A DNA stretch of 64,000 nt from Leptodontidium sp. MPI-SDFR-AT-0119 (lineage: Eukaryota > Ascomycota > Leotiomycetes > Helotiales > Leptodontidiaceae): positions 124,001-188,000 of the forward strand of contig JAHLEZ010000042.1 in NCBI GenBank assembly GCA_020726505.1, written 5' to 3'. This document shows, in pieces, positions 1-9,977 of the stretch. Below the pieces are notes generated by a model. It did no database searches. It was not told the DNA's origin and saw only the letters and a program-made list of their open reading frames with translations. Both the position numbers and the translations under genes were made by a program. The stretch's first letter is position 1; every line of letters begins with the position of its first letter.

Positions 1-2
1 CG

Positions 3-2501
3 CCTCGTGGCAGTGGACCAGCACCCCGGCACCAGTCTGACTTTGCCAACTACAGGGACAACTCCGCACGGGACGAGATTTCCAGAGCACTAAAGCAACA
101 AGACGAGGAGCTGTTTGCACCTAATTTCCTCCCTACCTTGGAGAAAGTTGCTAGGAACCCAAGCAGGGTCAACACAAGAGATTTGGACTTCATCACTGAA
201 GGATTGGAACACATAAGGATTCTCGGAGCAGTGGTTCAAAGAGCCTCTAATGCCAACTTCACCGCTGAGGTCAACATGTTTATGTTCTTTGAAGAGGCCC
301 AAGAGCAAGCTGCCGTCGACTACGGTGCAGCAAATTCGAGTTCCTTGGGGTACAACAAGCGTGCCAGGGATGATCATGGTTGCCGCTGGTGCATGAATCA
401 ACACCAGCCAGGCATGAGACCCCAGGAGTATCATGGCTACATGAACCAATGCTATGACTATAAGAAATGGATCGGTCTTGGTATCATCCATGAAGCCGAC
501 GACACCAACTACATTTGCATCGGCCCATGGCAGGAGGGAAAGAAGTCATACCCCGTCCAGTTTCCCTCGGACGGAAGGTCTAGAAGACATTACATCTTGA
601 CGCGGGTCTTAAACACCCCGTACGACCCTAACCCTGAGCGTCGAGCCAAAGCAGTTGAAGAGCTTCTTGAAGCAAGGAAAGAAGCTGCGCTTGCTAGGGA
701 GAAGGGAGATAAGGGGACACAATCTCCGACCGTTCCTGCTATGGGTTGTATTGAGCTCATCGAAGAACCTACGGGGGACCTCAACTCGGATATCATTGGT
801 CAATGGGACTGCACCGAATACCAATCAGTACAGATCCAAAATTTGCTGGCGTATGGCACTGATGGTACTGATTCTGAAGCTATGGTAGCTCCGGTCGAGA
901 CCAGGCAGCGAAAGGGAGCACTTAGACAAGAGCCGTACAAGACTTCGGACAAGCTCCAAGAGAAGATCAAGTCTCAATCCACCTATGGCAAACCAAAGGC
1001 ACCCCGCGATGTTGAAGAACTAGTCAAGTTCGCTGATGCTATGGACGTCGACAGCCCAGCGGAGACTAGAATAACACCGCAACAGATTCTAGCCCGCAAT
1101 AAGTCCAAAGTCTCTGACCTGAGCACGAAAACGACATCTACCACGACACCGAAAACATCTTCCAAAACATCACTTGCTAGTGGCACAACAAGAAAGAGAG
1201 CTTCGAAGTCTGAGGCACCAGTAACACCATCGGCTATCCCCAGACCTGTATCCCGTACAGCGTCATCCCGAAGTCCTCGCGTGCAAGAGGCGTTGACTCG
1301 GAATGGTTACAGGCTTGACAACATCTTGGACAAATTGCTCGCACAGAAGGAGCTTCCCGGAAACCTCACGCTAGGAGAAATCATGGTCCTTATAGACCCG
1401 CCTAGAGTATCTCGTCTCTCCACTGGAACGATTGACCGACGTATGCAAAAGGAATCAATCGCTGATATTAGTACCTTGGAGTTCGAAGAACCAGAGTTGA
1501 CAACTGGGGAAGATATTATTGTGTGTCAAAAACCACTTCACGGCACTCCATATACTCTTCCGAACCTCTATGCCACTGATGTTTCTGTGACTGCGAACTA
1601 TGGACGACGACTTGAGGAAATCAAACGGGAAGGCCTCAAGCTAAAGTATGAGCATTGGGAAGAGCGCATTACAACCCACAGCTCTATCCCAAGAAATCTA
1701 CTAGCGGCAAAGTTCAGAACACAACAAAGACGCTGGCGACTTCAATTGTTCGCACAACAAGAAGCTCTCATTGACAACTCAGTACTATGGCTTGTAGTCA
1801 GCGCTATCCCGGTCTTTGGTCCGATCCTCATGGTGTTACTTGGAACTATGATGCTACTTGGCAAGTGCATCTTTGGGAACCTTCCGACGAAACGCACTCG
1901 CGCTCAAGAACCACTATATGCTGAAGTAGCCTTACTAGGGACAACAGCTGACACAGGAAACTCATACTTCTCGCCAGCACCAAAGGTTGTTGTCACTATG
2001 CCTGGCCGAACCAAGGTCACCGATGTTAGAGCTACCCTTGACACAGGAGCTGAAGTTAGTTGCATGACACTTGAAGCAGCTACTCTCTTGGAGCTCCCTA
2101 TTACTGGAAGTCAGACTATGGCCCTGAAAACAATCACCGGAGTCAAGTCCCGATTTGTTGGTTTTGCTGACAATGTTACGGTTGCCATAGGCAACTGCGT
2201 TGTCAACAACAGATTCTATATCATGGACGCCCCTGGCATGAAGGTCATTCTAGGCTTTCCATTCTTCCGCAAAGCCAGAGTATCGTTCCGCTATCCCAGA
2301 GACTATGATGGAGGCATTGTGCTGGCTCAGTTTTGGGATCAGCGATCAAGAGACGTCACTACGGTCAAAACCAACGATGCTACGGAGGATGCCAAGGACG
2401 CTGAAGCTCTTCGGGAAGAAAACGGGATAGGCATGATCTTTTCAGAACAAACGGACTCTGAAGATGGCTACGAAGAAGAAGACTTCTCGGGAAAAGAGTA
2501 A
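3..2501 (+). CDS. gag-pr: Gag-protease polyprotein, 5' partial
   Basis: The frame is open from the window edge to the TAA at 2499-2501 (833 codons). The usual first ATG lies outside; the sister copy puts it 338 codons further upstream (ATG at 16882). A Cys/His cluster (C-x2-C, His, Cys) at about nt 380-450 replaces a canonical CCHC knuckle. A basic, Ser/Thr/Lys-rich linker follows (about nt 1040-1290). A hydrophobic stretch of about 30 residues (nt 1785-1880) looks like a membrane segment, which is unusual for Gag. The retropepsin active site L-D-T-G-A lies at about nt 2038-2052, and a later I-L-G-F-P-F motif fits the C-terminal half of an aspartic protease. The Asp/Glu-rich end carries the frameshift site that leads into pol. 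Confidence 0.92.
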   Translation, partial: PRGSGPAPRHQSDFANYRDNSARDEISRALKQQDEELFAPNFLPTLEKVARNPSRVNTRDLDFITEGLEHIRILGAVVQRASNANFTAEVNMFMFFEEAQEQAAVDYGAANSSSLGYNKRARDDHGCRWCMNQHQPGMRPQEYHGYMNQCYDYKKWIGLGIIHEADDTNYICIGPWQEGKKSYPVQFPSDGRSRRHYILTRVLNTPYDPNPERRAKAVEELLEARKEAALAREKGDKGTQSPTVPAMGCIELIEEPTGDLNSDIIGQWDCTEYQSVQIQNLLAYGTDGTDSEAMVAPVETRQRKGALRQEPYKTSDKLQEKIKSQSTYGKPKAPRDVEELVKFADAMDVDSPAETRITPQQILARNKSKVSDLSTKTTSTTTPKTSSKTSLASGTTRKRASKSEAPVTPSAIPRPVSRTASSRSPRVQEALTRNGYRLDNILDKLLAQKELPGNLTLGEIMVLIDPPRVSRLSTGTIDRRMQKESIADISTLEFEEPELTTGEDIIVCQKPLHGTPYTLPNLYATDVSVTANYGRRLEEIKREGLKLKYEHWEERITTHSSIPRNLLAAKFRTQQRRWRLQLFAQQEALIDNSVLWLVVSAIPVFGPILMVLLGTMMLLGKCIFGNLPTKRTRAQEPLYAEVALLGTTADTGNSYFSPAPKVVVTMPGRTKVTDVRATLDTGAEVSCMTLEAATLLELPITGSQTMALKTITGVKSRFVGFADNVTVAIGNCVVNNRFYIMDAPGMKVILGFPFFRKARVSFRYPRDYDGGIVLAQFWDQRSRDVTTVKTNDATEDAKDAEALREENGIGMIFSEQTDSEDGYEEEDFSGKE

Positions 2502-2547
2502 CTGACTGCATATCGAGCGCTGCTGTCGGTGCCTTGGAATGCTCGAT
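2489..2547 (+). promoter_or_regulatory. Programmed -1 frameshift signal (slippery GGGAAAA plus downstream stem)
   Basis: In the Gag frame the codons are TCG GGA AAA GAG TAA, so the heptamer G-GGA-AAA (2489-2495) fits the X-XXY-YYZ slippery rule and sits 3 nt before the gag stop. The pol frame is -1 relative to gag and is open from 2462, so slippage at 2495 joins the two. An inverted repeat ATCGAGC (2512-2518) / GCTCGAT (2541-2547) can form a 7-bp stem 16 nt downstream. A second perfect hairpin (2579-2596) follows. The heptamer and frames are seen directly; function is inferred. Confidence 0.75.
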
Positions 2548-5500
2548 CAACCCCTCACAACATAACCCTCAACTACTAAAGCTTGGGGGCAAGCTTTATG
2601 AAGGGGGGGACGAAGCGGTGCTGAGCGATGATAATGAAGGCGATACTATTCTCATCGAGTACTTAGAAAGAGAGTTTTGCGTCCCGAAATCAGTACTCAA
2701 TGATTTTCAGCAAGAGGCAATCTCAGACACATTCCCGGAGGAGAAGTCAACTGCGGAACCATTCTTTCCTGGAGCTTTCAGAGCTGGTTCTTTGACTGAA
2801 GCCACGCCTACCTTCGAATGGACGAAGAACTATGACGATCTCCCGATCAAGAACCCCTTTCGGAGCACTCAGAACACCACTGCTCGGATCAACACTATGT
2901 ACAAATCGAAAGCCAAGAAAGTCCAGCCAGTTGACGAAGCCGACCCTATAGGCGACCCCCCGGGAGGGAGAGATGATTGGTATGAGAGATCAAAAGACAG
3001 AGGGACTAAGCAAGAACAGTTGGGGAAATATCAAGATTTGTTACTACCACGCTTTACTAGCATACCCCGCAACTCCCGACTTACGCCGGAGAGACTAGCC
3101 AAACTTGACGTCGGGAAGCTGTTACAACCTGAAGAGAGAGCTCTCTTCGATGAAATGATGATTAACAGAGAAGGAGCCATAGCGTTCGACTGGCCCGAAT
3201 GTGGTAGATTCCATGAAGATGTCTCTCCCCCAGTCGTCATCAAGACTATTGAGCACAAAGCTTGGCAAGCCCCTAACTTTCCGTTGCCACGAGCTTTGGT
3301 CCCGGAAGTCACGAAGATGGTGCAAGAGCGTCTCGATAAGGGTGTTCTTGAGCTTTCCGAAGGCCCATACCGAAATGCTTGGTTTTTGGTGAAAAAGAAG
3401 GAATCTGGAAAATACAGACTCATTAACTCAGCCACCATGCTAAATGCCGTCACACGAAGGGATGCCAATCTTCCACCTTCAGTAGATGAGTTCTCCGAAG
3501 AATTCGCCGGTTGCCACGTCGCTAGCCTCGTTGACCTGTACTCCGGCTATGATCAACAAACTCTCCACAAGTCCAGCCGAGACATGACTGCCTTCTATGT
3601 TCCGAACGTAGGCCTAGTCAGGAACACAACTCTCCCCCAGGGTGCTACAAACTCTGTTGCTCAGTTTGTTAGAACGATTACTCGCATACTGAAGCCACTG
3701 ATTCCTAGCGTGTCTATGCCATTCTTGGATGATGTAGGAGTTAAGGGACCATACACAGACTACAACCAAGAAGAAGCTCGTCCCGGAATCCGAAGATTTA
3801 TCTTAGAGCACATTCAGAACCTCGACAAGACGCTGGAACGTTTGGAGAGAGCAGGCGCTACCATTGGACCGAAGTCTCAGTTTTGTCTAGACGGTATGGA
3901 CATTGTGGGATACGCCTGCAACTCTGAGGGGAGAGAACCTTCGGCAAGACACTTGGTTAAGATCAAGAACTGGAACCCACCAGGCAACCTGACAGAAGTC
4001 AAGGCATTCCTAGGCCTTGTTGTTTACTTCCGAATTTGGATCAAAAACTTCCGACTAATCGCTGAGCCATTGTACGCACTGTCTAGAAAAGGAGTCAAAT
4101 TCTTCTGGGACCCAGAGATTCACGACAAAGCAATGCAAACTTTAAAAGATGCGTTGTGCTCATTCCCGGTTCTATGTCGGATTGATTACAGCGAGGGTGC
4201 TGGAGAGATAGTTGTCGGTGTCGACTCAAGTGGCACAGGTTGGGGAGGTTTCCTCGGCCAAAGAGACCCTCTAACGAACAAGATACGACCTGCGAGGTAC
4301 GAGAGTGGTTTTTGGAGCAAGACCGAAGCCAAGTATGATGCCACCAAGCGAGAGTGCAAAGGCATGCTTTACATTTTGAAGAAGCTCAAGATCTGGCTCG
4401 TTGGCGTGCACTTTGTTATTGAAACAGACGCCAACACCCTAGTTGCTCAACTAAATGGAGCCGCCCACGATCATCCTAGCGCCTTGCTTACTAGATGGCT
4501 TGCTTGGATACGCCTGTTTGATTTCGAAGTTCGGCATGTCAAAGGCTCAACACACGTCGTTGCCGATCAGCTCTCTAGGAGGCCAAGGCATGCTGACGAC
4601 ACGCCGGAAGAGAGTGATGTGGACGAGGATTGGATACTTTCCGAGTTGGGAGCCTATGAGATCTGCCCTGTGGAAGCATCTAACGCCGAAGAACCCACCA
4701 ATTCAGAATCCGAAGAAGCAACAACGGACCCTGAACTACGCAAACGAAACGACATCTTGCTAGACATGAAAGCAAAAGTGCAACACCTAAGAGACGAAGG
4801 GGAACTCAGCTCCTCCGATGGTTCAAGCTCTGACGGAGAAGGGCTACCTGTCTTAACCAACAAATACAGCGAAGGATACCAGCAAATTGCCCGATACCTG
4901 ACGACACTCAAGACTCCCAAAGATATGACTAGAAAGCAGTTCCGTGTTTTTAAACGAGAAGCCTTGAACTACGGTGTGCACAGTCGCCGGATTTGGAGGC
5001 TCCCTGCAAAAGGTTCTGCTGTCAAGCTTGTTGTTGACACTGATAAGGAGAAGGAAATCATACTTCGGAGCTGCCACAACAATTCTGGTCACAAAGGGAG
5101 AGAAAGCACCTACCACCGCATCGCCACGCGGTACTTTTGGAAGGGACTGTTTACTGACTGTATGGAATACGTCCGAACATGCAAGAATTGTCAACTCCGA
5201 TCAGCAAAGCGTCTTGAGGAGCCTCTTTACCCTACAGCATCAAATGGACTCATGGAAAAGTGGGCATTGGATGTTACCTACATGCCACCACACAGGGGAA
5301 AAGGCTACCTTGTTGTTGCAAGAGACGACATGAGTGGATGGGCTGAAGCTAGAGCTCTCCCTACTAGAGAGGCCAAACACATCGCTGCTTTCATCTGGGA
5401 AGATATCATTTGCCGTCATGGGTTGTTTTGGAGACTTGTTGTGGATGGAGGAACTGAGAATATGGGGGAAGTGCTGGAACTACTCAACAAAATGGAGGTC

Positions 5501-6355
5501 GAGCGAATCAAGATCTCGGCATATAACGCCAGAGCCAATGGAATGATCGAACGAGGCCATGGACCTATCAAGAATGCCTTGTCAAAAATGGAAGGACGTT
5601 GGACTGATAACCTTTCCGCAGTGTTGTTTGCTGACAGAACTACTGTGCATGGTCCAACTGGTTACACACCATTCTACATGGTGTACGGCAGGGAGGCGAT
5701 CTTACCTATCGAGACAAGAAACCCAACATGGAGAACGTTGTTCACTGAGGAGGTTCGTGACCGATCGAAGTTACTACAGCTTAGGGCTACACAGTTTCAG
5801 ATGAGACAGGAACACATCGATGAGGCTATCTTCAGGAAGACTCGGCGTCGTCAAGAAGGCAAGGAAGCCTTTGATCTCAAACACGACATACGGAAGAGAC
5901 CATTTAAAAAGAAAGACTTAGTCCTTCGCTGGGACTCAGTACGAGAGAATGACATGTCCTCAAACCGAGCACTCGACTTCAGGTGGCTAGGTCCCTACGA
6001 GATCGCTGAAACCTACACCGATAAAGGTTATTACAGACTTAAGGAACTCGGCGATGATGGCTCCTGGCTACGACAAACCTTCGCCGGCAATAAGCTCAAG
6101 CTCTTCCACAAGAGGAACAACTTCATTTACAACGATAGTGATAAAGTGGGAGAGGCCTCTAGTGAAGACGACAACCTGACCTCTCTGAACCTTGAACCAG
6201 ACATTGATTTGCAACACCTCAACGACCCCGAATTCTTAGAGAACCCTACGATTCCGACGATACAGCGTGTTAGGGACGATGGGATAGTGATCAGAGTCCC
6301 CGAATTATCAGCACAGCAGCGCAGTGAGTACCGAGTAGTGTCTGACTCGGAATAA
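2495..6355 (+). CDS. pol: Pol polyprotein: reverse transcriptase, RNase H, integrase
   Basis: About 1286 codons in the -1 frame relative to gag, with no convincing ATG near the start, consistent with expression by frameshifting. RT carries S-L-V-D-L-Y-S-G-Y-D and the catalytic F-L-D-D at about nt 3722-3736. RNase H (about nt 4190-4480) has V-G-V-D-S-S, a conserved Glu (K-R-E-C-K-G) and E-T-D-A. Integrase has an HHCC zinc module (about nt 5070-5200, ending C-K-N-C), a DDE core (W-A-L-D-V-T-Y, V-D-G-G-T-E-N, then the Glu in M-I-E-R-G-H) and a C-terminal GPY/F module with W-L-G-P-Y. No chromodomain is visible. Domain order RT-RNH-INT defines Ty3/gypsy. The frame is uninterrupted, so the element may be recently active. 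Confidence 0.95.
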   Translation, partial: RVTDCISSAAVGALECSINPSQHNPQLLKLGGKLYEGGDEAVLSDDNEGDTILIEYLEREFCVPKSVLNDFQQEAISDTFPEEKSTAEPFFPGAFRAGSLTEATPTFEWTKNYDDLPIKNPFRSTQNTTARINTMYKSKAKKVQPVDEADPIGDPPGGRDDWYERSKDRGTKQEQLGKYQDLLLPRFTSIPRNSRLTPERLAKLDVGKLLQPEERALFDEMMINREGAIAFDWPECGRFHEDVSPPVVIKTIEHKAWQAPNFPLPRALVPEVTKMVQERLDKGVLELSEGPYRNAWFLVKKKESGKYRLINSATMLNAVTRRDANLPPSVDEFSEEFAGCHVASLVDLYSGYDQQTLHKSSRDMTAFYVPNVGLVRNTTLPQGATNSVAQFVRTITRILKPLIPSVSMPFLDDVGVKGPYTDYNQEEARPGIRRFILEHIQNLDKTLERLERAGATIGPKSQFCLDGMDIVGYACNSEGREPSARHLVKIKNWNPPGNLTEVKAFLGLVVYFRIWIKNFRLIAEPLYALSRKGVKFFWDPEIHDKAMQTLKDALCSFPVLCRIDYSEGAGEIVVGVDSSGTGWGGFLGQRDPLTNKIRPARYESGFWSKTEAKYDATKRECKGMLYILKKLKIWLVGVHFVIETDANTLVAQLNGAAHDHPSALLTRWLAWIRLFDFEVRHVKGSTHVVADQLSRRPRHADDTPEESDVDEDWILSELGAYEICPVEASNAEEPTNSESEEATTDPELRKRNDILLDMKAKVQHLRDEGELSSSDGSSSDGEGLPVLTNKYSEGYQQIARYLTTLKTPKDMTRKQFRVFKREALNYGVHSRRIWRLPAKGSAVKLVVDTDKEKEIILRSCHNNSGHKGRESTYHRIATRYFWKGLFTDCMEYVRTCKNCQLRSAKRLEEPLYPTASNGLMEKWALDVTYMPPHRGKGYLVVARDDMSGWAEARALPTREAKHIAAFIWEDIICRHGLFWRLVVDGGTENMGEVLELLNKMEVERIKISAYNARANGMIERGHGPIKNALSKMEGRWTDNLSAVLFADRTTVHGPTGYTPFYMVYGREAILPIETRNPTWRTLFTEEVRDRSKLLQLRATQFQMRQEHIDEAIFRKTRRRQEGKEAFDLKHDIRKRPFKKKDLVLRWDSVRENDMSSNRALDFRWLGPYEIAETYTDKGYYRLKELGDDGSWLRQTFAGNKLKLFHKRNNFIYNDSDKVGEASSEDDNLTSLNLEPDIDLQHLNDPEFLENPTIPTIQRVRDDGIVIRVPELSAQQRSEYRVVSDSE
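2579..2612 (+). repeat. Perfect hairpin plus first copy of the polypurine-tract motif, inside pol
   Basis: AAGCTTG-GGGG-CAAGCTT (2579-2596) is a perfect 7-bp hairpin. It is followed at 2600-2612 by GAAGGGGGGGACG, the same 13-mer that precedes the 3' LTR. This copy lies at the gag/pol junction and could prime internal plus-strand synthesis as a central polypurine tract. The sequence match is direct; the role is inferred. Confidence 0.6.
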
Positions 6356-6533
6356 ACATGCACGCTCCACACGCTAGCGTCGCCGACAACATTTCTTCAG
6401 CTAAATAAACCTGGCCCCGATAACTGTCACTCACTTCCACGAGCAACCGTCGCGACACGAAACTTAAAGCTAACACTTCGGTATTGAGGCTTTGGTGTTG
6501 AGGAGCTGGTACGAGGACGCACCCCCAGTCTTT

Positions 6534-6546
6534 GAAGGGGGGGACG
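6534..6546 (+). repeat. Second internal copy of the polypurine-tract motif
   Basis: GAAGGGGGGGACG again. Here the match to the tract before the 3' LTR extends to 20 nt (AGTCTTTGAAGGGGGGGACG). It sits 3149 bp upstream of the terminal tract. Confidence 0.75.
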
Positions 6547-9500
6547 ACATGCTGCCGCACATTAAAATCATCAAAATGATCGCCAAACCGACTTCGTACT
6601 GCCAAGAACCACGATTCAGGACACCTCAGCACTACAACAAACACGAAGAAGAGCCTATGTAGCCCTGAGCAAGTCAGAGAGAACATTGGCCCCGCGCTAC
6701 AAGAACACCTATCTCTCGGAGCAAAACTCAACAAGAAACCAGCGCCCTCATAGACTACCTGCCGCATGCGAACATACAACAGGTTTAGAACGAGACTGCC
6801 ATCATCAAGCCAGCGATATTCTAGGCGGCAAAAAGTAACTTCGTTTGAATGGGCCAGTTGTCGGGCTCGATCCGCAGGACTAGATTCCAAAACGGCAGGT
6901 TGAACCTGTGGCCTAGGCCAGAAATTCGAGTCCAACGTGCTAGACACCCCGAAGAATACAGACGCAACATACCCAGGCGCCAACTCTCGGCAATTGATAA
7001 AAAGAGAGGAAACAACGGAGCAAGTCCATTGTTCCCAGGGACAAAGCCAACACCCACAGAGCCATCAACCCAATGTAGCGCACAGCGATCTATGAAGGAC
7101 AACACCAAGAGCACCATCGACAAACTAGCCTTGAACCGGTAAGCAGATCACACGATCTATGTAAGGCAGGCAGAAGTCTAGGAAATCTCCCAGCGAAGAG
7201 CCAACAACACGCTCGGAATCAGAGCCGTGCTCTCTGAAACCTTAAGTCAACAACCACAATATAGCCAACACCAACCCCACCCCACGTGCTAGAGATCTGA
7301 GCATGCCATCGGCCGACGACCCCTAGCTGGTGAACCTTTCAGGGATCGAGTGTTAGTCGACTACCCCCAATCAGCTCTGCCCAAAGTCTCTCGCCTGCTA
7401 GGTCAGGGCCCCTTCTGCATATACGTCGATACCTCCCAGTCCCTTCCCGTCGGAAAGTCTGAAAGAATAAGGACTTCTCTTGCCGTTCACCAGTGCTAGT
7501 AGACAAGAGGTAGCATACTTCGCACTCAGAGTGCTAGCAGGAGACTGCAAGTTATGGACAACTTTCAAATATGGTACAATGGCTCTGTGACCATGACAAG
7601 CCTGCAAGCAGGAGTGCCGCCATTCCAGGCTCGCATCAACATCGCTAAAGCAATGAAGACTCCATACCCTCGACCTCCAGCCAGGTTCAGCAATGAGTAC
7701 TAGCAACCAATCAAGGCTAAGGGGGCGACCCTAGGTGTTCTCATGGATGTTTCGTCACCGCCTACTGCATCATTCCGAGAGGTGTCGTTAGGTAGAACGG
7801 ACAGGGACAAAGCCAACAACCCACAGAGCAACCGGTCAGGAGTCAAGTCTAGCTTCGACCTCAAGATCAACAACAAGTTCTTCAACCCCCATTAAAGAAC
7901 TGAAGTAATCAAGAGACCTCAACCATGACCGAACCACCATTCCGAGAAGATCTCTAGCCAACGGGACCCCACAGCATGCCATCCCATGCTTAGCTACTGC
8001 CAGCTCAACAGTGCTTGAGTTGACTAAACTCTTTTGCCCCCAGAAAGCTCAGCTGTTTCAAAGACCCTCTGTTAGCTTCAACAATAGGAGGTGACTTACC
8101 TTCATGGAGAGAAGGGGCCATTTCCACCACACCAAGAACCAAGAACCTATTGTAGCCTCCCAACCCTGCTCGACGCATTACGACCGTTAGTTTGCCCACT
8201 CCTCCCGGCTTTCTGCCATAAACCTTCGAAGTTGGCGGATCCAGCCTCCACCCCATCCAACCAACCAATTGATGAGAGACTGGCGGAATGATGCCACCTA
8301 TCTTCAGCAGTGTGACTTGCGCAGGTGCAACAAGAGCGTATCTGTGGAGGGACCCGAAAGCTACTCAGTGACCCATTACCAAGGGAAGATCAGTACGGCG
8401 CGACACGCACGTTCTTAGCCCAAGGGGTGGAGTTTGATGCGGGTAGTCGCACGAGGTGGCCTTGATTCCCATTGGTTTACGAACCTGAAGAAGACAGATG
8501 GCATCGTTTCCTTGACCTATAGAGAGAATGTAAGCACCGGCGCTGCGAAGAGGTTGGACAGTTTGATACTCAGCTGGATGACGTCAAGGTGAAGTCCTGG
8601 AGTTCACTTTGGTTATTTCTCAAAACACGAGTTGAGGACTGAAGACAGTGGTCGCACTGCGATTGGTGTGGGAAAGGTGTTGGCATAATCTGTGAATAGC
8701 CAGTCAAGTACAAGAGAAGAGATGGGAGCATAACTCACGAAGTTGAGACGCGTTGAGGCCTCCATGGTGTTGACCTTTGGTGTTGAAGCTGAGAGCGCTT
8801 GGGCTGAGATGGAGCGAACCGATTTTGATGGCACCGCCAAGGTGGCTGACTACGAAGGACTCTTCTTGAAGGTCTATGACGAGTTAGCAGAGCTCAGATG
8901 GTGGTGTGGAAGGTCAACCTACCGCGTTGAGGTGACTTGACTTCATGCTGAAGTTGTTGTTTGGAGATCGAAGTACGGAAAGCTGAGGAGAGACTACGCA
9001 CAGGTCAACGCAGGTGTTGTGAAGGGAAGTTGTCGGCTGGCAAGAAGAAAAGCAAGGAAGGAAAAGCTCTCTGCTACGTCACCTCTACGGCTAGACAACA
9101 GCGAAGTTGAAGGTGTTGAGCTCCAATGGCGCGCTGAAGTTGATGGTGAAGGCCAAGGTTGTTGCCCTGAAGGTACTGAATGGCGAAGAATTGGCGGCAG
9201 AGGGACCTTTGAGGATACCTGGAGTCATGGTAGCTGAAGTTATCGTTGAGTGGAAGAAGATCTTGCCTTGGTAGTGTAGGAAAAGTAATGGTGAAGTCGA
9301 TCTTGACATGAGCTTGGCGGGGAAGTTTGCTTTCTTTGGAGGTGTTACAACGAGAGAAGGTGTAGGAGGTGTTGTTTGATTGATGGAAAGAAGGAGGAAA
9401 GAGATCGAGACGCGTTGAGGTGCTTTATGGAGAGAATGGTGTTGAGGAGAGATTGTTGTATTTGGGGAGTTGAAGTTGGAAGGTTGGTGGGGGAGAGCCA

Positions 9501-9682
9501 GCCTTATGTAGGGGGGCAGGAAGGTGCTAAGCGAGACGATTGTTTGCTTCAAAGGTGACAGGTCAAGTATCACGGGACTTTGCATGCACTGGCTGCATAG
9601 CATCCTGCTGACGATTTGAGACGCTCTGATTGGTTGTTTACTTCTTTTTGATATATATTGCTCGAGGACGAGCAGAGTCTTT

Positions 9683-9697
9683 GAAGGGGGGGACGCA
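9683..9697 (+). promoter_or_regulatory. Polypurine tract for plus-strand priming
   Basis: GAAGGGGGGGACG followed by CA lies immediately before the TGT of the LTR, the position expected for the plus-strand primer of reverse transcription. Confidence 0.85.
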
Positions 9698-9977
9698 TGT
9701 GGTGGGGACAGCCCCTGATTTCTTTTGTCACATGACTGCGCTGGTCCTTCGCACATATAAGGAGCCAACACTTGACTACAGAACGTCAAGAACGCAACAC
9801 CAGATATATTCTATTTATTAGAACCTTTTCCCTCCCCTCCTTTGCCGATTCGTACTCTCTAGATATGTGATATCTTTAGATTTGATTGATCTGTTATTTA
9901 CAGAGCCTAGAATCTCCTCCGGTGGCTCGCTACATGCTACCCTCTTGTTGTGTGGATTGGGGTTCGTCCCTCCCACA
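9698..9977 (+). repeat. 3' LTR of the un-RIPped gypsy element (280 bp)
   Basis: It starts TGTGGTGGGGACAGCC and ends CCTCCCACA. The RIPped sister has a colinear 280-bp LTR at 15729-16008, which fixes both ends. A TATA-like box (CATATAAGG) at about 9753-9761 is a plausible promoter element. Confidence 0.93.

Larger units (their letters stand above)
6356..9697 (+). other. Long 3' non-coding region of the gypsy element
   Basis: Between the pol stop and the 3' LTR are 3.34 kb with no convincing sense ORF over about 100 aa. About 180 bp after pol a second polypurine-tract copy occurs (6534-6546). From about 8480 to 9600 the sequence is rich in short GTTGAAG/GTTGAGG-like words. The diverged minus-strand family member at 31434-34640 keeps a homologous region of almost the same length, also bounded by two polypurine-tract copies. 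Two antisense ORFs of about 230 codons exist here but start only at TTG. The region may act in cis (RNA packaging or stability) or be the ruin of a lost third gene. Confidence 0.7.
1..9977 (+). mobile_element. Ty3/gypsy LTR retrotransposon, un-RIPped, 5' end outside window
   Basis: This is the 3' portion of a large gypsy element: Gag-protease frame, Pol frame (RT, RNase H, integrase), a 3.3-kb non-coding tail, a polypurine tract and one 280-bp LTR. Both coding frames are open and base composition is balanced, unlike the AT-rich DNA that starts at 9978. Position 1 aligns with 17894 of a mutated sister copy whose 5' LTR starts at 15729. From that I infer about 2.2 kb missing upstream (LTR plus about 1.9 kb) and a full length near 12 kb. 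The base pairs after the LTR (TTATT, 9978-9982) would be the target duplication. It appears inserted into the copia fragment to its right. Confidence 0.95.

Noticed and set aside
6291..6983. 230-codon antisense ORF after pol
   Set aside because: It starts only at TTG, shows no domain, and overlaps the end of pol; most likely a chance frame in GC-balanced sequence.
9091..9789. 232-codon antisense ORF across the tail and LTR
   Set aside because: It starts at TTG, has low-complexity Ser/Pro/Thr composition, and runs into the LTR; no supporting motif.
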